This document shows positions 38,369 through 47,382 of a stretch of DNA of 64,000 nt, one piece after another; position 1 is the first letter of the stretch; every line of letters begins with the position of its first letter. Source of the DNA: Pseudomonas syringae. GTDB lineage: Bacteria; Pseudomonadota; Gammaproteobacteria; Pseudomonadales; Pseudomonadaceae. Made by a program: the position numbers and the translations under genes. A model generated the notes under the pieces. It ran no database searches and was not told where the DNA came from. It saw only the letters and a program-made list of their open reading frames with translations. Location: NCBI RefSeq assembly GCF_021606685.1, contig NZ_WKCB01000001.1:62001-126000 (forward strand), written 5' to 3'.

Positions 38369-39679
38369 TTATTTTGGGTAGCCGGCGCGTTTCATTTCGC
38401 GTTCGGTGGTCGACTGTGCCTGGAGCAACGCCTGGTCAACCGTCATGCCGCCGGTGAGCGCCGCCGAAAACAGCTTGCCCACGGACGTGCCGATAGCCTG
38501 GAACTCGGGGATGGTCACGTACTGGATGCCCACATACGGCACCGGCTTGGCCGAAGGGTGCGCAGGGTCGGCGTGCTTCATCATTTCCAGGGTTACCTGC
38601 GCAAACGGCGCTGCGTTGAGGTAGGCCTCGTTGTAGGTGGATTGGCGCGTGCCCGGCGGAACATTGGTGATGCCCTCCTTGTCGGCGACCAGTTGGATGT
38701 AGTCCTTGGACGTCGCCCAGGCGATAAAGGCCTTGGCCGCGTCCTTGTGTTTGGAGGTGGCCGGGATCGCCAGTGACCAGGCGTAGAGCCAGGACGACCC
38801 CTTGTCCGTGACTTCGGTCGGGGCGGCGGCAAACCCCACGCTGTCGGCGACCTTGCTTTGGGTCTTGTCGGTGGTGAACGAGCCGGCGACGCTGGCGTCG
38901 ACCCAGATCGCACACTTGCCGCTGTTGAACAGCGCCAGGGTTTCGTTGAAGCCGTTACTGGAGACGCCCGGCGGGCCGTACTGCTTGAGGGTGTTAACGT
39001 AGAAGTTGGCCGCTGCGGTCCATTCGGGGCTGGTCAGTTCCGGCTTCCATTGCTCGTCGAACCAGCGCGCGCCGAAGGCATTGGCCATGGTGCTCAGCAG
39101 CGCGATGTTCTCACCCCAGCCGGCCTTGCCGCGCAGGCAGATGCCGTACTGGTCTTTGTCCTTGGCCGTGAGCTTGGCGGCAAACTCGCCGAGTTGGGTC
39201 CAGGTCGGGTGCGAGGGCATGCTCAAGCCAGCTTGCTTGAACAGGTCGGTGCGGTAGTAGGTAACCGTGCTTTCACCGTAAAACGGCAAGGCATACAAAG
39301 TACCGTTGACCGACAGACCCTGGCGCACCGAAGGGAAGATATCGTCGGCGTCGTAATCGGCCGGCAACTGGGTCAGCGGTTCCAGCCAATGTTTGGCGCC
39401 CCACAGCGGGGTCTCGTAGGTGCCGATAGTGAGCACGTCAAACTGGCCGCCCTGAGTGGCGATGTCGGTGGTCAGGCGTTGGCGCAGCACGTTTTCTTCG
39501 AGCACTACCCAGTTGAGCTTGATGTCCGGGTGCTGCTGCTCGAACACCTTGGACAGGCGCTGCATGCGGATCATGTCGCTGTTGTTGACCGTGGCGATGG
39601 TTACAGTGTCGGCGGCGTGGCTGGGCATGCCCAGCACCAGGCCGGACAGCAGGAACAATGCGTGTGGGAGCTTGAGCAT
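38369..39679 (-). CDS. mtlE: Periplasmic polyol-binding protein, MtlE-like
   Basis: The 436-residue product begins with a signal peptide (LPHALFLLSGLVLGMPSHA), and the mature chain starts ADTVTIATVNNSDMIRM. WVVLEENVLRQRLTTDIATQ and FDVLTIGTYETPLWG are typical of the sorbitol/mannitol family of ABC substrate-binding proteins. The ATG at 39679 follows AGGTGG. It is divergent from an AraC activator that resembles MtlR. No membrane or ATPase partner is encoded downstream, which is unusual. Confidence 0.88.
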   Translation of the reverse strand: MLKLPHALFLLSGLVLGMPSHAADTVTIATVNNSDMIRMQRLSKVFEQQHPDIKLNWVVLEENVLRQRLTTDIATQGGQFDVLTIGTYETPLWGAKHWLEPLTQLPADYDADDIFPSVRQGLSVNGTLYALPFYGESTVTYYRTDLFKQAGLSMPSHPTWTQLGEFAAKLTAKDKDQYGICLRGKAGWGENIALLSTMANAFGARWFDEQWKPELTSPEWTAAANFYVNTLKQYGPPGVSSNGFNETLALFNSGKCAIWVDASVAGSFTTDKTQSKVADSVGFAAAPTEVTDKGSSWLYAWSLAIPATSKHKDAAKAFIAWATSKDYIQLVADKEGITNVPPGTRQSTYNEAYLNAAPFAQVTLEMMKHADPAHPSAKPVPYVGIQYVTIPEFQAIGTSVGKLFSAALTGGMTVDQALLQAQSTTEREMKRAGYPK

Positions 39680-39887
39680 GGCGGTTTCCACCTGTTGTTT
39701 TTGTTGTTGAGCGTCGATTACAGCATCTCGGCCACGCCCTCACAAACGCTTGGCGAATGCTCGACTGGTACTTTTTTAACCGCCACGCCAGGATCAAAAA
39801 AGTATCAGTGGCGGACAAAACCTGGGCTAGCGCAGGCACGCCTTAGGCGCGTATTTTGGCGAGAACCAACACACAAGAGGCAGCCCC

Positions 39888-40808
39888 ATGCCCGTCGACC
39901 GCGCCACCCTGTTCGAGCACCGGCCTGCCGAGCTGGAAGTGATCCTGCCCGAGCCGGAGCATTGTTTTCGCTGGTTCGAACACGACTATCCGTATGCGTT
40001 GGCGCGCTGGAACCACCACCCCGAGTTCGAGATCCACCTGATCCGCCAGGGCAGCGGCAAGTTGGTGGCGGGCGACTATATCGGCGCGTTCAGTGCCGGG
40101 CATGTCGCGCTGATCGGCCCCGACCTGCCCCACGACTGGATCGGCGAGCTGGCCCCGGATGAATACCTGAGTGGCCGCGATGTGGTGCTGCAGTTCGACG
40201 GCGCCGCCCTCCTCGCCCTGCGCAAAACCCTGCCGGAACTCGGCGACTTGCACACCTTGTTCGAACAGGCCCGACGCGGCCTGGAGTTCACCGGCAACAC
40301 CGCCGTAGAGGCGGCACGGCTGATGGAAGCCATCGGCAGCGCCCAGGGCCTGCAACGGCTGATCCTGTTCCTGCAATTGCTCGACACCCTCAAGCGTGCC
40401 CCGCGCCAGCAGGTAAAATCGCTGGCCAGCCCTTGCTACGCACCGACCCTGGATGCACGCAGCGCCGAACGCATCAACCGGGCCTTCGACTACTTGATGC
40501 GCGAGCTGACGGGGGACGTGCGCCTGTCGGAGATCGCACGACAGCTGGACATGAGCGAACCGGGCTTCTCGCGCTTCTTCAAGCGCAACACCGGCCACGG
40601 GTTTATCGACCTGATGCGCAAGTTCCGCGTGCAGCGTGCCTGCCGGCTGTTGCTGCAAAGCGAGATGTCGGTGGCGGACATCTGCTTTGAAGTGGGCTAC
40701 GCCAACCTGTCCAATTTCAACCGGCATTTTCGGATCGAGATGAACCAGACGCCCAGCGAATATCGGCGCGATAGCGACCTGCATCGGTTCATCGCCTCGA
40801 ACAAATGA
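39888..40808 (+). CDS. mtlR: AraC-family activator, MtlR-like
   Basis: The 306-residue product has an N-terminal cupin-like sensing domain (HHPEFEIHLIRQGSGKLVAG) and a C-terminal double helix-turn-helix (LSEIARQLDMSEPGFSRFFK and VADICFEVGYANLSNFNRHF). It matches MtlR, the polyol-responsive activator of the Pseudomonas mannitol/sorbitol/arabitol operon, and it is divergent from mtlE. Confidence 0.87.
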   Translation: MPVDRATLFEHRPAELEVILPEPEHCFRWFEHDYPYALARWNHHPEFEIHLIRQGSGKLVAGDYIGAFSAGHVALIGPDLPHDWIGELAPDEYLSGRDVVLQFDGAALLALRKTLPELGDLHTLFEQARRGLEFTGNTAVEAARLMEAIGSAQGLQRLILFLQLLDTLKRAPRQQVKSLASPCYAPTLDARSAERINRAFDYLMRELTGDVRLSEIARQLDMSEPGFSRFFKRNTGHGFIDLMRKFRVQRACRLLLQSEMSVADICFEVGYANLSNFNRHFRIEMNQTPSEYRRDSDLHRFIASNK

Positions 40809-40894
40809 CACCCAGGCAATTTTGACCAAAAGGTCGACTAATCCGGGTTTTTTCCATACAGCTCAACCCTTTGAGCAAAGTTGGTACGCCACGT

Positions 40895-40906
40895 GCAAAC
40901 GTTTGC
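40895..40906. promoter_or_regulatory. PurR/LacI-type palindrome upstream of tsx
   Basis: The perfect 12-bp palindrome GCAAACGTTTGC lies 75 bases before the tsx-like start. It equals the core of the E. coli PurR operator, a LacI-family site. The genes downstream handle nucleosides, so purine-linked control is plausible. Confidence 0.6.
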
Positions 40907-40980
40907 GCTACGAACTTGGCAGCCAAGTTCATCGCTACCCTGAGAATAGGGTTCAAACCGCGTACGAATAGGGATTTTCA

Positions 40981-41943
40981 ATGCACACCACCTCAAGGCG
41001 TCCTGCTTCCCTGGGTGTTTCCTTGCTACTGGCGGCCGTTACGGGAGTACTCAGCACACCCATTTTGGCGCAGCAAAAACCCGCCGATGACTCAGCACAG
41101 GGCGAAGCCCTTAGCCCGCAAACCAACAACGCTGAAGCCAACCCGGCGAAAAAAGGCCCGTACTGGTCGGACTGGTTCAACCAGGACCTGACCCTCATCG
41201 GCAGCAAAGACATCAGTTTCGGCCCCAAACCCCAGGATGACGTCTACCTGGAATATGAATATTTCGGCCGCAAAGGCCCCTTCGAGCTGTACGGCTATAT
41301 CGACGTGCCCAAGATCCTCACCATCGGCAACAGCAATGACAAAGGCGTCTGGGACCACGGCTCGCCGGTATTCATGGAACATGAACCGCGTATCTCCATC
41401 GACTACCTGGCCGGCCGCAGCCTGGCCATCGGCCCGTTCAAGGAATGGTACGTCGCGTTCGACTGGATCTACGACCACGGCAGCAACAAGGCCAACCGCG
41501 CCAACACCCTGTACAGCGGCCTCGGCACGGATATCGACACTCACTCGCGGGTCAACCTGTCGGCCAACTTCTACGGGCGCTACCAGTGGGAAAACTACGG
41601 TGCCAGTAATGAATACTCGTGGGACGGCTACCGCGCGCAGATGAAATACATCGTGCCCATCAGCAGCTTCGACAACGGCGCCTCGCTGACCTATATCGGG
41701 TTCACCAACTACGATTTCGGCTCCGACCTGCACAAGGACAACCCGGCGCGCACCGCCAATTCCCTGGTGGCCACCAACGTGCTGTTGTACTCGTTTACTC
41801 ACCTGCGTTTCACCCTGGTTGGCCGTTACTTCCATAACGGCGGCAACTGGGAGGATGGCAGTGAGCTGAACTTCGGCGAGGGCAACTTCCGCGCCCGCTC
41901 TGACGGCTGGGGTTACTACGCCGGCGTGGGCTATCAATTCTGA
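40981..41943 (+). CDS. Tsx-like nucleoside-specific outer-membrane channel
   Basis: The 320-residue product has a signal peptide ending near ILA and a beta-barrel pattern. WSDWFNQDLTLIGSKDISFG and GPFELYGYIDVPKIL match Tsx-family channels, and the chain ends GWGYYAGVGYQF with the C-terminal aromatic typical of outer-membrane proteins. It should admit nucleosides to the periplasm. It is followed 14 bases later by a purine nucleoside permease gene. Confidence 0.88.
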   Translation: MHTTSRRPASLGVSLLLAAVTGVLSTPILAQQKPADDSAQGEALSPQTNNAEANPAKKGPYWSDWFNQDLTLIGSKDISFGPKPQDDVYLEYEYFGRKGPFELYGYIDVPKILTIGNSNDKGVWDHGSPVFMEHEPRISIDYLAGRSLAIGPFKEWYVAFDWIYDHGSNKANRANTLYSGLGTDIDTHSRVNLSANFYGRYQWENYGASNEYSWDGYRAQMKYIVPISSFDNGASLTYIGFTNYDFGSDLHKDNPARTANSLVATNVLLYSFTHLRFTLVGRYFHNGGNWEDGSELNFGEGNFRARSDGWGYYAGVGYQF

Positions 41944-41957
41944 TCAAGGAGTTTTAG

Positions 41958-42986
41958 ATGAAAGTGTTCACTCGTCTGTCGATGGCTGTCGGCCTGGCCC
42001 TGCTGCCCCACGTGGTGCTGGCGGACACGCCTGCGCCGATCAAACCCAAAGTGATGCTGATCACCATGTTCGCCCCCGAGGCACAAACCTGGATCGACCG
42101 CCTGGAGCTCAAGCAGGAAGTGCGCGTGCCAGGGCTGTCCGCCGAGTACCCGGTGATTCGTTGCAACACCCAGGACGTGTGCCTGCTGGTCACCGGCATG
42201 GGCCAGACCAACGCCGCCGCGTCCACCCTGGCCCTGGCGTTGTCGCCCAAGTTCGACCTGCGCCACAGCTACTTCCTGATCGCCGGGATTGCCGGTATCA
42301 GCCCCAAGCACGGCACCATCGGCACCGCCGCCTGGGCCCATTACCTGGTGGAATTCGGCACCCAATGGGAGCTGGATTCGCGCGACGCGCCCAAGGATTG
42401 GCCGACCGGCTATATCGGTATCAACACCAAGGGGCCCAACGAGAAACCGCCGCTGGACTACAAAACCGAAGTGTTCGAGCTGAACCCCAAGCTGCAAGCC
42501 AAGGCGTTTGCCCTGTCGCAGAAGGTCGAGCTGACGGAAAGCAAGGAGTCCAGCGCCTGGCGCAAACACTACCCTGCCGCACCGGCCAACCAGCCGCCGC
42601 AAGTCACCCGCTGCGACACCCTGGCGGGCAACACCTGGTTCTCCGGCACCCGCCTGAGCGAGCGCGCCGAAGTCTGGACCAAGCTGCTGACGGACAACAA
42701 AGGCGAGTACTGCACCACCCAGCAGGAAGACAACTCCACCTACGAGGCCTTGCTGCGCGCCAGCCGTGAGGGTCTGGTAGACATCCAGCGCCTGGCGGTG
42801 GTGCGCGCCGGTTCCGATTTCGACCGGCCGTACCCTGGCTACAGCGAGGTCGACAATCTGCTCAAATATGCCGACCAAGGCGGTTTTGTACCCGCACTGG
42901 AGAACCTGTACCGCACGGGGAACCCGCTGGTACAGGCGATTCTGAAGAACTGGTCGGCCTGGGAAAACGGCGTTCCCGAGGCCTAG
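41958..42986 (+). CDS. Purine nucleoside permease (NUP family)
   Basis: The 342-residue product has a signal peptide (VGLALLPHVVLA) and KVMLITMFAPEAQTWIDRL, the marker of the NUP family, plus CLLVTGMGQTNAAAST and YFLIAGIAGISPKHG. These proteins resemble nucleoside phosphorylases in fold and are linked to nucleoside uptake. AAGGAG lies before the ATG. It forms an operon with the tsx-like gene. Confidence 0.88.
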   Translation: MKVFTRLSMAVGLALLPHVVLADTPAPIKPKVMLITMFAPEAQTWIDRLELKQEVRVPGLSAEYPVIRCNTQDVCLLVTGMGQTNAAASTLALALSPKFDLRHSYFLIAGIAGISPKHGTIGTAAWAHYLVEFGTQWELDSRDAPKDWPTGYIGINTKGPNEKPPLDYKTEVFELNPKLQAKAFALSQKVELTESKESSAWRKHYPAAPANQPPQVTRCDTLAGNTWFSGTRLSERAEVWTKLLTDNKGEYCTTQQEDNSTYEALLRASREGLVDIQRLAVVRAGSDFDRPYPGYSEVDNLLKYADQGGFVPALENLYRTGNPLVQAILKNWSAWENGVPEA

Positions 42987-42996
42987 TAAAGATCAA

Positions 42997-43087
42997 ATGT
43001 GGGAGGGGGCTTGCTCCCGATGGCGGTGGATCAGTTACAGATGAGCTGACTGATATACCGCAATCGGGAGCAAGCCCCCTCCCACAT
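42997..43087. repeat. REPIN-like inverted REP pair, copy 1
   Basis: Two inverted arms (start ATGTGGGAGGGGGCTTGC, end GCAAGCCCCCTCCCACAT) surround about 40 bases. The same unit occurs at 58,644-58,732. It lies between convergent genes and may also terminate transcription. Confidence 0.85.
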
Positions 43088-43097
43088 TAGAGCTGTG

Positions 43098-44057
43098 TCA
43101 GGGCAGGAAAATGATCTTGTCCGCACTGCCCTGATTCACCTCTTCAAAGCACTGCACGCCCTCGGCCAGCGGCACTTCGCGCAGGCCGCTGGGCAACGGC
43201 AGCAGGCCTTCATCGAAGAAGCGCCCGAACTGCTCCAGCATCACCGCGCACTGCTCGCAGTTATAGAGCAACGAATTGATCCCCACCACCGAGCCACCCT
43301 TACGGTAAAGCGCCAGGGCAGGAAGTTGCACGTGGCCGTCCACCGGTGCGGCAATGATCGCGATGCGACCGAACGGCGCCAAGCCTGCCACCGCAGCCGG
43401 CAGCCAGAAACCCGTGGTGTCGAAGATCACATCGGCGCCGCCCTTGAACACCGCGTTCACCTGCGTGCCCAGTGCGTGCGGCTCGCCCAGGGCAATCGCG
43501 CTGAACCCTTGCGCTTGCAACACCTCCACCTGATCGGCCCGGCGTACCGCCGCCAGCACCTCGGCACCGCGAACTTTCGCCAAGGCCAACGTCGCGCTGC
43601 CTACGGCGCCATTGGCGCCAATCACCAGCAACCGCGTGCCTTTGCCCACCCCGCTGCGCTCCAGCGCATCCCACGCGGTGGTGTATGGCACGCCCAGGCT
43701 GGCGGCTTGGGCGAAACTCAGGTGGCTGGGTTTACGCGCCACGCCCTTGGCCGACACGGTGAGGTACTGCGCGTGGGAACCGTCGGCGAAAAACCCCAGG
43801 TCGCGACCGGTGCCCCAGACCTCCTGGCCCACCAGCGCCTGCGGGCCTTGCACCACCACGCCAGCAAAGTCCCGGCCGGGAATGCGCGGCAAGGTGGTGT
43901 AGGGGAAGCGGCCGAGCACGTTCTTTACGTCGCTGGGGTTGAGGCCTGCGGCCTTGATCTGTACCAGTACCTCATCGGCCGCCGGCACCGGGGTGGCGAC
44001 GTCGACAAAGCGCAGGGTGTTAAGGTCGCCAGTGGCGGAAAATTGCAGGGCTTTCAT
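43098..44057 (-). CDS. Zinc-type alcohol dehydrogenase / quinone oxidoreductase
   Basis: The 319-residue MDR-superfamily protein has AAGLNPSDVKNVLGRFPYT and IPGRDFAGVV in the catalytic half and LLVIGANGAVGSATLALAK as the NADPH-binding motif. It lacks the structural-zinc cysteines, pointing to the quinone oxidoreductase branch. The ATG at 44057 is where family homology begins. It is the last gene of a likely AraC-XapX-oxidoreductase unit. Confidence 0.85.
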   Translation of the reverse strand: MKALQFSATGDLNTLRFVDVATPVPAADEVLVQIKAAGLNPSDVKNVLGRFPYTTLPRIPGRDFAGVVVQGPQALVGQEVWGTGRDLGFFADGSHAQYLTVSAKGVARKPSHLSFAQAASLGVPYTTAWDALERSGVGKGTRLLVIGANGAVGSATLALAKVRGAEVLAAVRRADQVEVLQAQGFSAIALGEPHALGTQVNAVFKGGADVIFDTTGFWLPAAVAGLAPFGRIAIIAAPVDGHVQLPALALYRKGGSVVGINSLLYNCEQCAVMLEQFGRFFDEGLLPLPSGLREVPLAEGVQCFEEVNQGSADKIIFLP

Positions 44058-44086
44058 GGGGCAGTATCCATCGAAGGGAAAGGCAA

Positions 44087-44260
44087 TCAGGACAACCAAC
44101 CACTGACCAGCTGCCGCCCCATGGGCCACAGCTGCTCGCCCAGCAACATGCCCATCAGGCCCACCAGGGCGATGGCGGGCGGCGCGGGCGAGCGGAAATC
44201 CAGGGCGCCATAGATCAAGCCGACAAACAGGCCGATGGCCAGGGAGATCAGATAGTTCAT
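44087..44260 (-). CDS. XapX (DUF1427) small membrane protein
   Basis: This 57-residue protein reads MNYLISLAIGLFVGLIYGAL at its start and then SPAPPAIALVGLMGMLLGEQ. Two hydrophobic helices around a proline-rich turn are the XapX/DUF1427 pattern. The function is unknown. It lies 29 bases upstream of the oxidoreductase gene on the same strand. Confidence 0.8.
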   Translation of the reverse strand: MNYLISLAIGLFVGLIYGALDFRSPAPPAIALVGLMGMLLGEQLWPMGRQLVSGWLS

Positions 44261-44328
44261 GGGTGGGCGCCTGATTGATTGATGCGCTCAGTGTAGAGAG
44301 CCCAACCCTGAAGCATCGGCCAAGTCCT

Positions 44329-45105
44329 TCAGGATTTCGGCCAAGCTGCATACTGCGATGGCGCCATCCCCAGTTCGCGGCGGAACATGTCGCTGAAACT
44401 GCTCGGCGAGTAGCCGAGGGCGCGCGCTATGGCACTGACGGACTGGCCCTGGATCAACTCAGCCGCCGCCGTGGCCAATTGCACCTGGCGGCGCCATTCG
44501 GCGAAGCCCATACCCAGATTGTTCTGGAACAACCGCGCCAAGGTGCGCACGCTGGCACCGGCGGTTTCGGCATGCTGCTCGAACGGGATGGCCAGGGACG
44601 GCGCGGCCATCACCGCTTGACACGCATTGATCAGGCGCCGGTCGGCGCCCACCGGCATAGCGATGCGGATCTGCGAACGCCGGGCGCGCTGCAGTTCCAG
44701 CAAGGCCAGGCCAACCACCGCGTCGTAATAGCCTGCCTCAACGCTCTCGCCCTGCTCTACCAGCGTCACAATCAGCTCGCGCAGCAACCCGCCGACCTCG
44801 ATGACCTGCACTTGGCCGTCCAGCGTCGCCGCCAGCGCCGGGCGCAGGTAGATATTGCGCATCTGCAGATCCGACACCACACGAATCCCATGCTCCACCC
44901 CCGGCGGCAGCCACACCGCACGCTGGGGCGGCACTACCAGGGCTTCCTCGGACGTCTCGACCCACATCACGCCGCTCATGGCGTAGAGCAACTGGCCCCA
45001 GTCATGGCAATGAGGCTCAACGTACCACCCGCGCGGATAAGTACGCGCCAGAGGTTGTACCGGGACGGCGTGATCACTGAGGTCGGGGGGCGCAGCCAGG
45101 GCCAT
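44329..45105 (-). CDS. AraC-family regulator
   Basis: The 258-residue product has a cupin N-terminus (YVEPHCHDWGQLLYAMSGVM, VVPPQRAVWLPPGVEHGI) and a C-terminal AraC DNA-binding domain (ASVRTLARLFQNNLGMGFAE, SAIARALGYSPSSFSDMFRR). It is upstream of, and on the same strand as, XapX and the oxidoreductase, which it probably regulates. Confidence 0.88.
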   Translation of the reverse strand: MALAAPPDLSDHAVPVQPLARTYPRGWYVEPHCHDWGQLLYAMSGVMWVETSEEALVVPPQRAVWLPPGVEHGIRVVSDLQMRNIYLRPALAATLDGQVQVIEVGGLLRELIVTLVEQGESVEAGYYDAVVGLALLELQRARRSQIRIAMPVGADRRLINACQAVMAAPSLAIPFEQHAETAGASVRTLARLFQNNLGMGFAEWRRQVQLATAAAELIQGQSVSAIARALGYSPSSFSDMFRRELGMAPSQYAAWPKS

Positions 45106-45314
45106 GGTGGCACTTCATTCGCGGGTGAGGCGCCATAGTAGTTGGAGGGGCTGGCGGTGGAAACACAGCGGGCTGTATTTCATGGCAAGCGGTTCATGTG
45201 ACGCGCGGCAGGAGACGCCCTCAACGAATCAGTGCGGCCCAAAATCGCAAATGCGAACAAATACCATTGGTCGCATGTTTATGCATGAATGCATGTGTTT
45301 ATAGCGCGCGGGAT

Positions 45315-45330
45315 CTGTACGGAAATACAG
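45315..45330. promoter_or_regulatory. LexA-type SOS box upstream of the pyocin gene
   Basis: CTGTACGGAAATACAG fits CTG-N10-CAG. It lies 70 bases before the pyocin start, so DNA damage should induce the bacteriocin. Confidence 0.6.
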
Positions 45331-45384
45331 TTTTCGTGCGCCTTGCAACTTGCTCTTCAAGCATCGCCGGTGCTGAGGAATGAC

Positions 45385-47382
45385 ATGGCACGGAAGCAGG
45401 AAGGCTCAGATTCTGGCCTCCATTTCAACAGGCTTCACCCTCGCCCTCCGAGGTGTGAATACTTTACTCGGGAGAACACTATGTCAGTACCAGGCGGACC
45501 CATGACTATTGGGCCGGTTTATATCGGGCCTCAGCCCACCCCATTACCCGCATCGGTCATCGGGGGAAATTATGTACATCTTCCATCAGGCTGGAAAATG
45601 CCATCCAGTACGAGTGAATTCGGCCAAGGGCTGAAAGACCTTATTATCAATCAATCGAACATTAGCAATCACGAGGTAATTGCCAGTATTTCGCGTATTA
45701 CACAGACTGAAAAAACCAGCCTGGAAACTATCATCGAACAACAAAAAAAGCTCACGGACGAAGATGCGCAACTCGCAAAACAGAGACTGGCTGAAATGGC
45801 CAAAAATGCACCTTTGGAGTACAGGCTGTATTCGGTCTTCACGGCGCAGATGGAGAAGAAAAAAGCGCTACTGAAACGTGACTCGCAGAAAAAGATACTG
45901 GCATTCATTGAAAGTACAAAAGAATGGAATTTCCTGCAAAACCCAAGTCGCTACCCCTACCGTACAACCGCAACCTTTCCGGGACCCGGCGGCAGCAAGT
46001 TCACGCTTGAAAAAGTGATCAATACGGTTGCTCAACGTGACGCCCTGCTCAAGGACAACTACACGCAGAAGCCCTCTGCAGAACTCGTTGCCAGTTTTGT
46101 AAATCAATTTAATTTGTCTGTCCGTAACGTATTGCTTTATATCCGAGGCCAGCACGCTGAAGTCAGTCAAGAAATCGCGGCTACGAGAGCCGAAATCCGC
46201 AAACTCGAAGCCCTGGTTATCGCCGCGGAAAAGGCGCGCACCGCCGCCCAGGCCCAAGCGCTGAATGCCGCTCACACGTTCCGGCTTCCAGCAGCAAGTA
46301 AGACCCAGCTCAGTGCGGCAGGCGGCGTCATTACGATTAGCGCTGGGTCACGCATCACCTTGGAAGCGGCCATACAGGCTGCAATCCGGGCACTCAAAGT
46401 CGCAGCGGGCACAGCTATCAGCGTCACCTCAGCGGCGGGAATCGGGCTTCTCACGTATTCGCCCTCACTTGGCAATGGAGAGTTACCTGTAACGCTGCTC
46501 AACCTGCCCGCCAAGGATCTGGCACCTGATTTACCTGAAAACTTGCTGGGTGTGGCCGCTGCCGGTGGCACGGTGGATATGCCGTATCGAATTCTTGGCG
46601 ATCCTTCTAAATACTCAGTAGTGGCGACACAGATCACAGCTGGCGTATCTGCCCAAGTGCCGGTTAGAGCGCTGTCTTTCGATCCAGTAGCTGACGCCTA
46701 CACCTATGTCAGTACGGACACCCCGCCCATCACGTTGACGTTTCCGATTGCAACACCGGGTAACAGTTCAACGGCAACGCCTACGCAACCCGCTAAAGGA
46801 CCGACGTATACAGGTATTACGCTGACGCCTACTGGGGGCAGAGCTGATTCATTTCCTGCTATTCCGGTAGATTTCAGGGATGCCATTTACGTTTATCCGG
46901 TAGACGCTGGCTTGCCTGCGATTTATGCGGTGTTCAGCAGCCCGTATGAAGGTGCAACAACCAGAGGCGTGCACAGTGGACGCCTGTACAACCCAGACAA
47001 AGCAGGAGGGCCCATTCAGCAACTTGACTGGAGAACCACGTCGGTCACTCGCAAAGGCATTGACTTGGTCAAGTTGCACACGGGAAGATTTGGACCCTCT
47101 GATGCAAATGCAGTAATGATTGGCCGACTGGAGCAGATCCTGGGGGGCAAAGTGTTTATGACCGACACTGATAAACGGTTTTATACTCATGAATTAAGGG
47201 AGCTGGAACGGTATAGGGTTCTGGGCGTCGCGGACGGAGCACAGCCAGATGATGATTCGATCTGGAATAACACTCATTCGGCTACGCTAGAGGATTTCAA
47301 GTTAGTCGACAACTTTAATTTACTGTACACACCTGAAGCAGTGGAAGCTGATAATGCACAGGTTGAGAGGCAAAATAAATGA
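45385..47382 (+). CDS. S-type pyocin (bacteriocin) with unassigned toxic domain
   Basis: The product has 665 residues from the ATG at 45385, which has GAGGA at good spacing; an ATG at 45481 (GGGAG) is the alternative. The N-terminal region is glycine/proline-rich (PGGPMTIGPVYIGPQPTPLP), and a long helical region covers about 85-270. An S-type pyocin domain follows (about 370-560; TLTFPIATPGNSST, TYTGITLTPTGGR). The last 110 residues (GIDLVKLHTGRFGPSDAN, FYTHELRELERYRVLG, WNNTHSATLEDF) form the presumed killing domain. It lacks HNH and pore-forming motifs, so its activity is unknown, possibly a nuclease. Its stop overlaps the immunity gene. Confidence 0.85.
   Translation: MARKQEGSDSGLHFNRLHPRPPRCEYFTRENTMSVPGGPMTIGPVYIGPQPTPLPASVIGGNYVHLPSGWKMPSSTSEFGQGLKDLIINQSNISNHEVIASISRITQTEKTSLETIIEQQKKLTDEDAQLAKQRLAEMAKNAPLEYRLYSVFTAQMEKKKALLKRDSQKKILAFIESTKEWNFLQNPSRYPYRTTATFPGPGGSKFTLEKVINTVAQRDALLKDNYTQKPSAELVASFVNQFNLSVRNVLLYIRGQHAEVSQEIAATRAEIRKLEALVIAAEKARTAAQAQALNAAHTFRLPAASKTQLSAAGGVITISAGSRITLEAAIQAAIRALKVAAGTAISVTSAAGIGLLTYSPSLGNGELPVTLLNLPAKDLAPDLPENLLGVAAAGGTVDMPYRILGDPSKYSVVATQITAGVSAQVPVRALSFDPVADAYTYVSTDTPPITLTFPIATPGNSSTATPTQPAKGPTYTGITLTPTGGRADSFPAIPVDFRDAIYVYPVDAGLPAIYAVFSSPYEGATTRGVHSGRLYNPDKAGGPIQQLDWRTTSVTRKGIDLVKLHTGRFGPSDANAVMIGRLEQILGGKVFMTDTDKRFYTHELRELERYRVLGVADGAQPDDDSIWNNTHSATLEDFKLVDNFNLLYTPEAVEADNAQVERQNK

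Noticed and set aside
38858..40162. A 434-codon plus-strand frame antisense to mtlE and running into mtlR
   Set aside because: Its composition is that of an antisense frame of a GC-rich gene, and it has no domain or ribosome binding site.
39843..40829. A 328-codon minus-strand frame opposite the AraC activator
   Set aside because: The AraC product on the plus strand has both helix-turn-helix motifs; the antisense frame has none.
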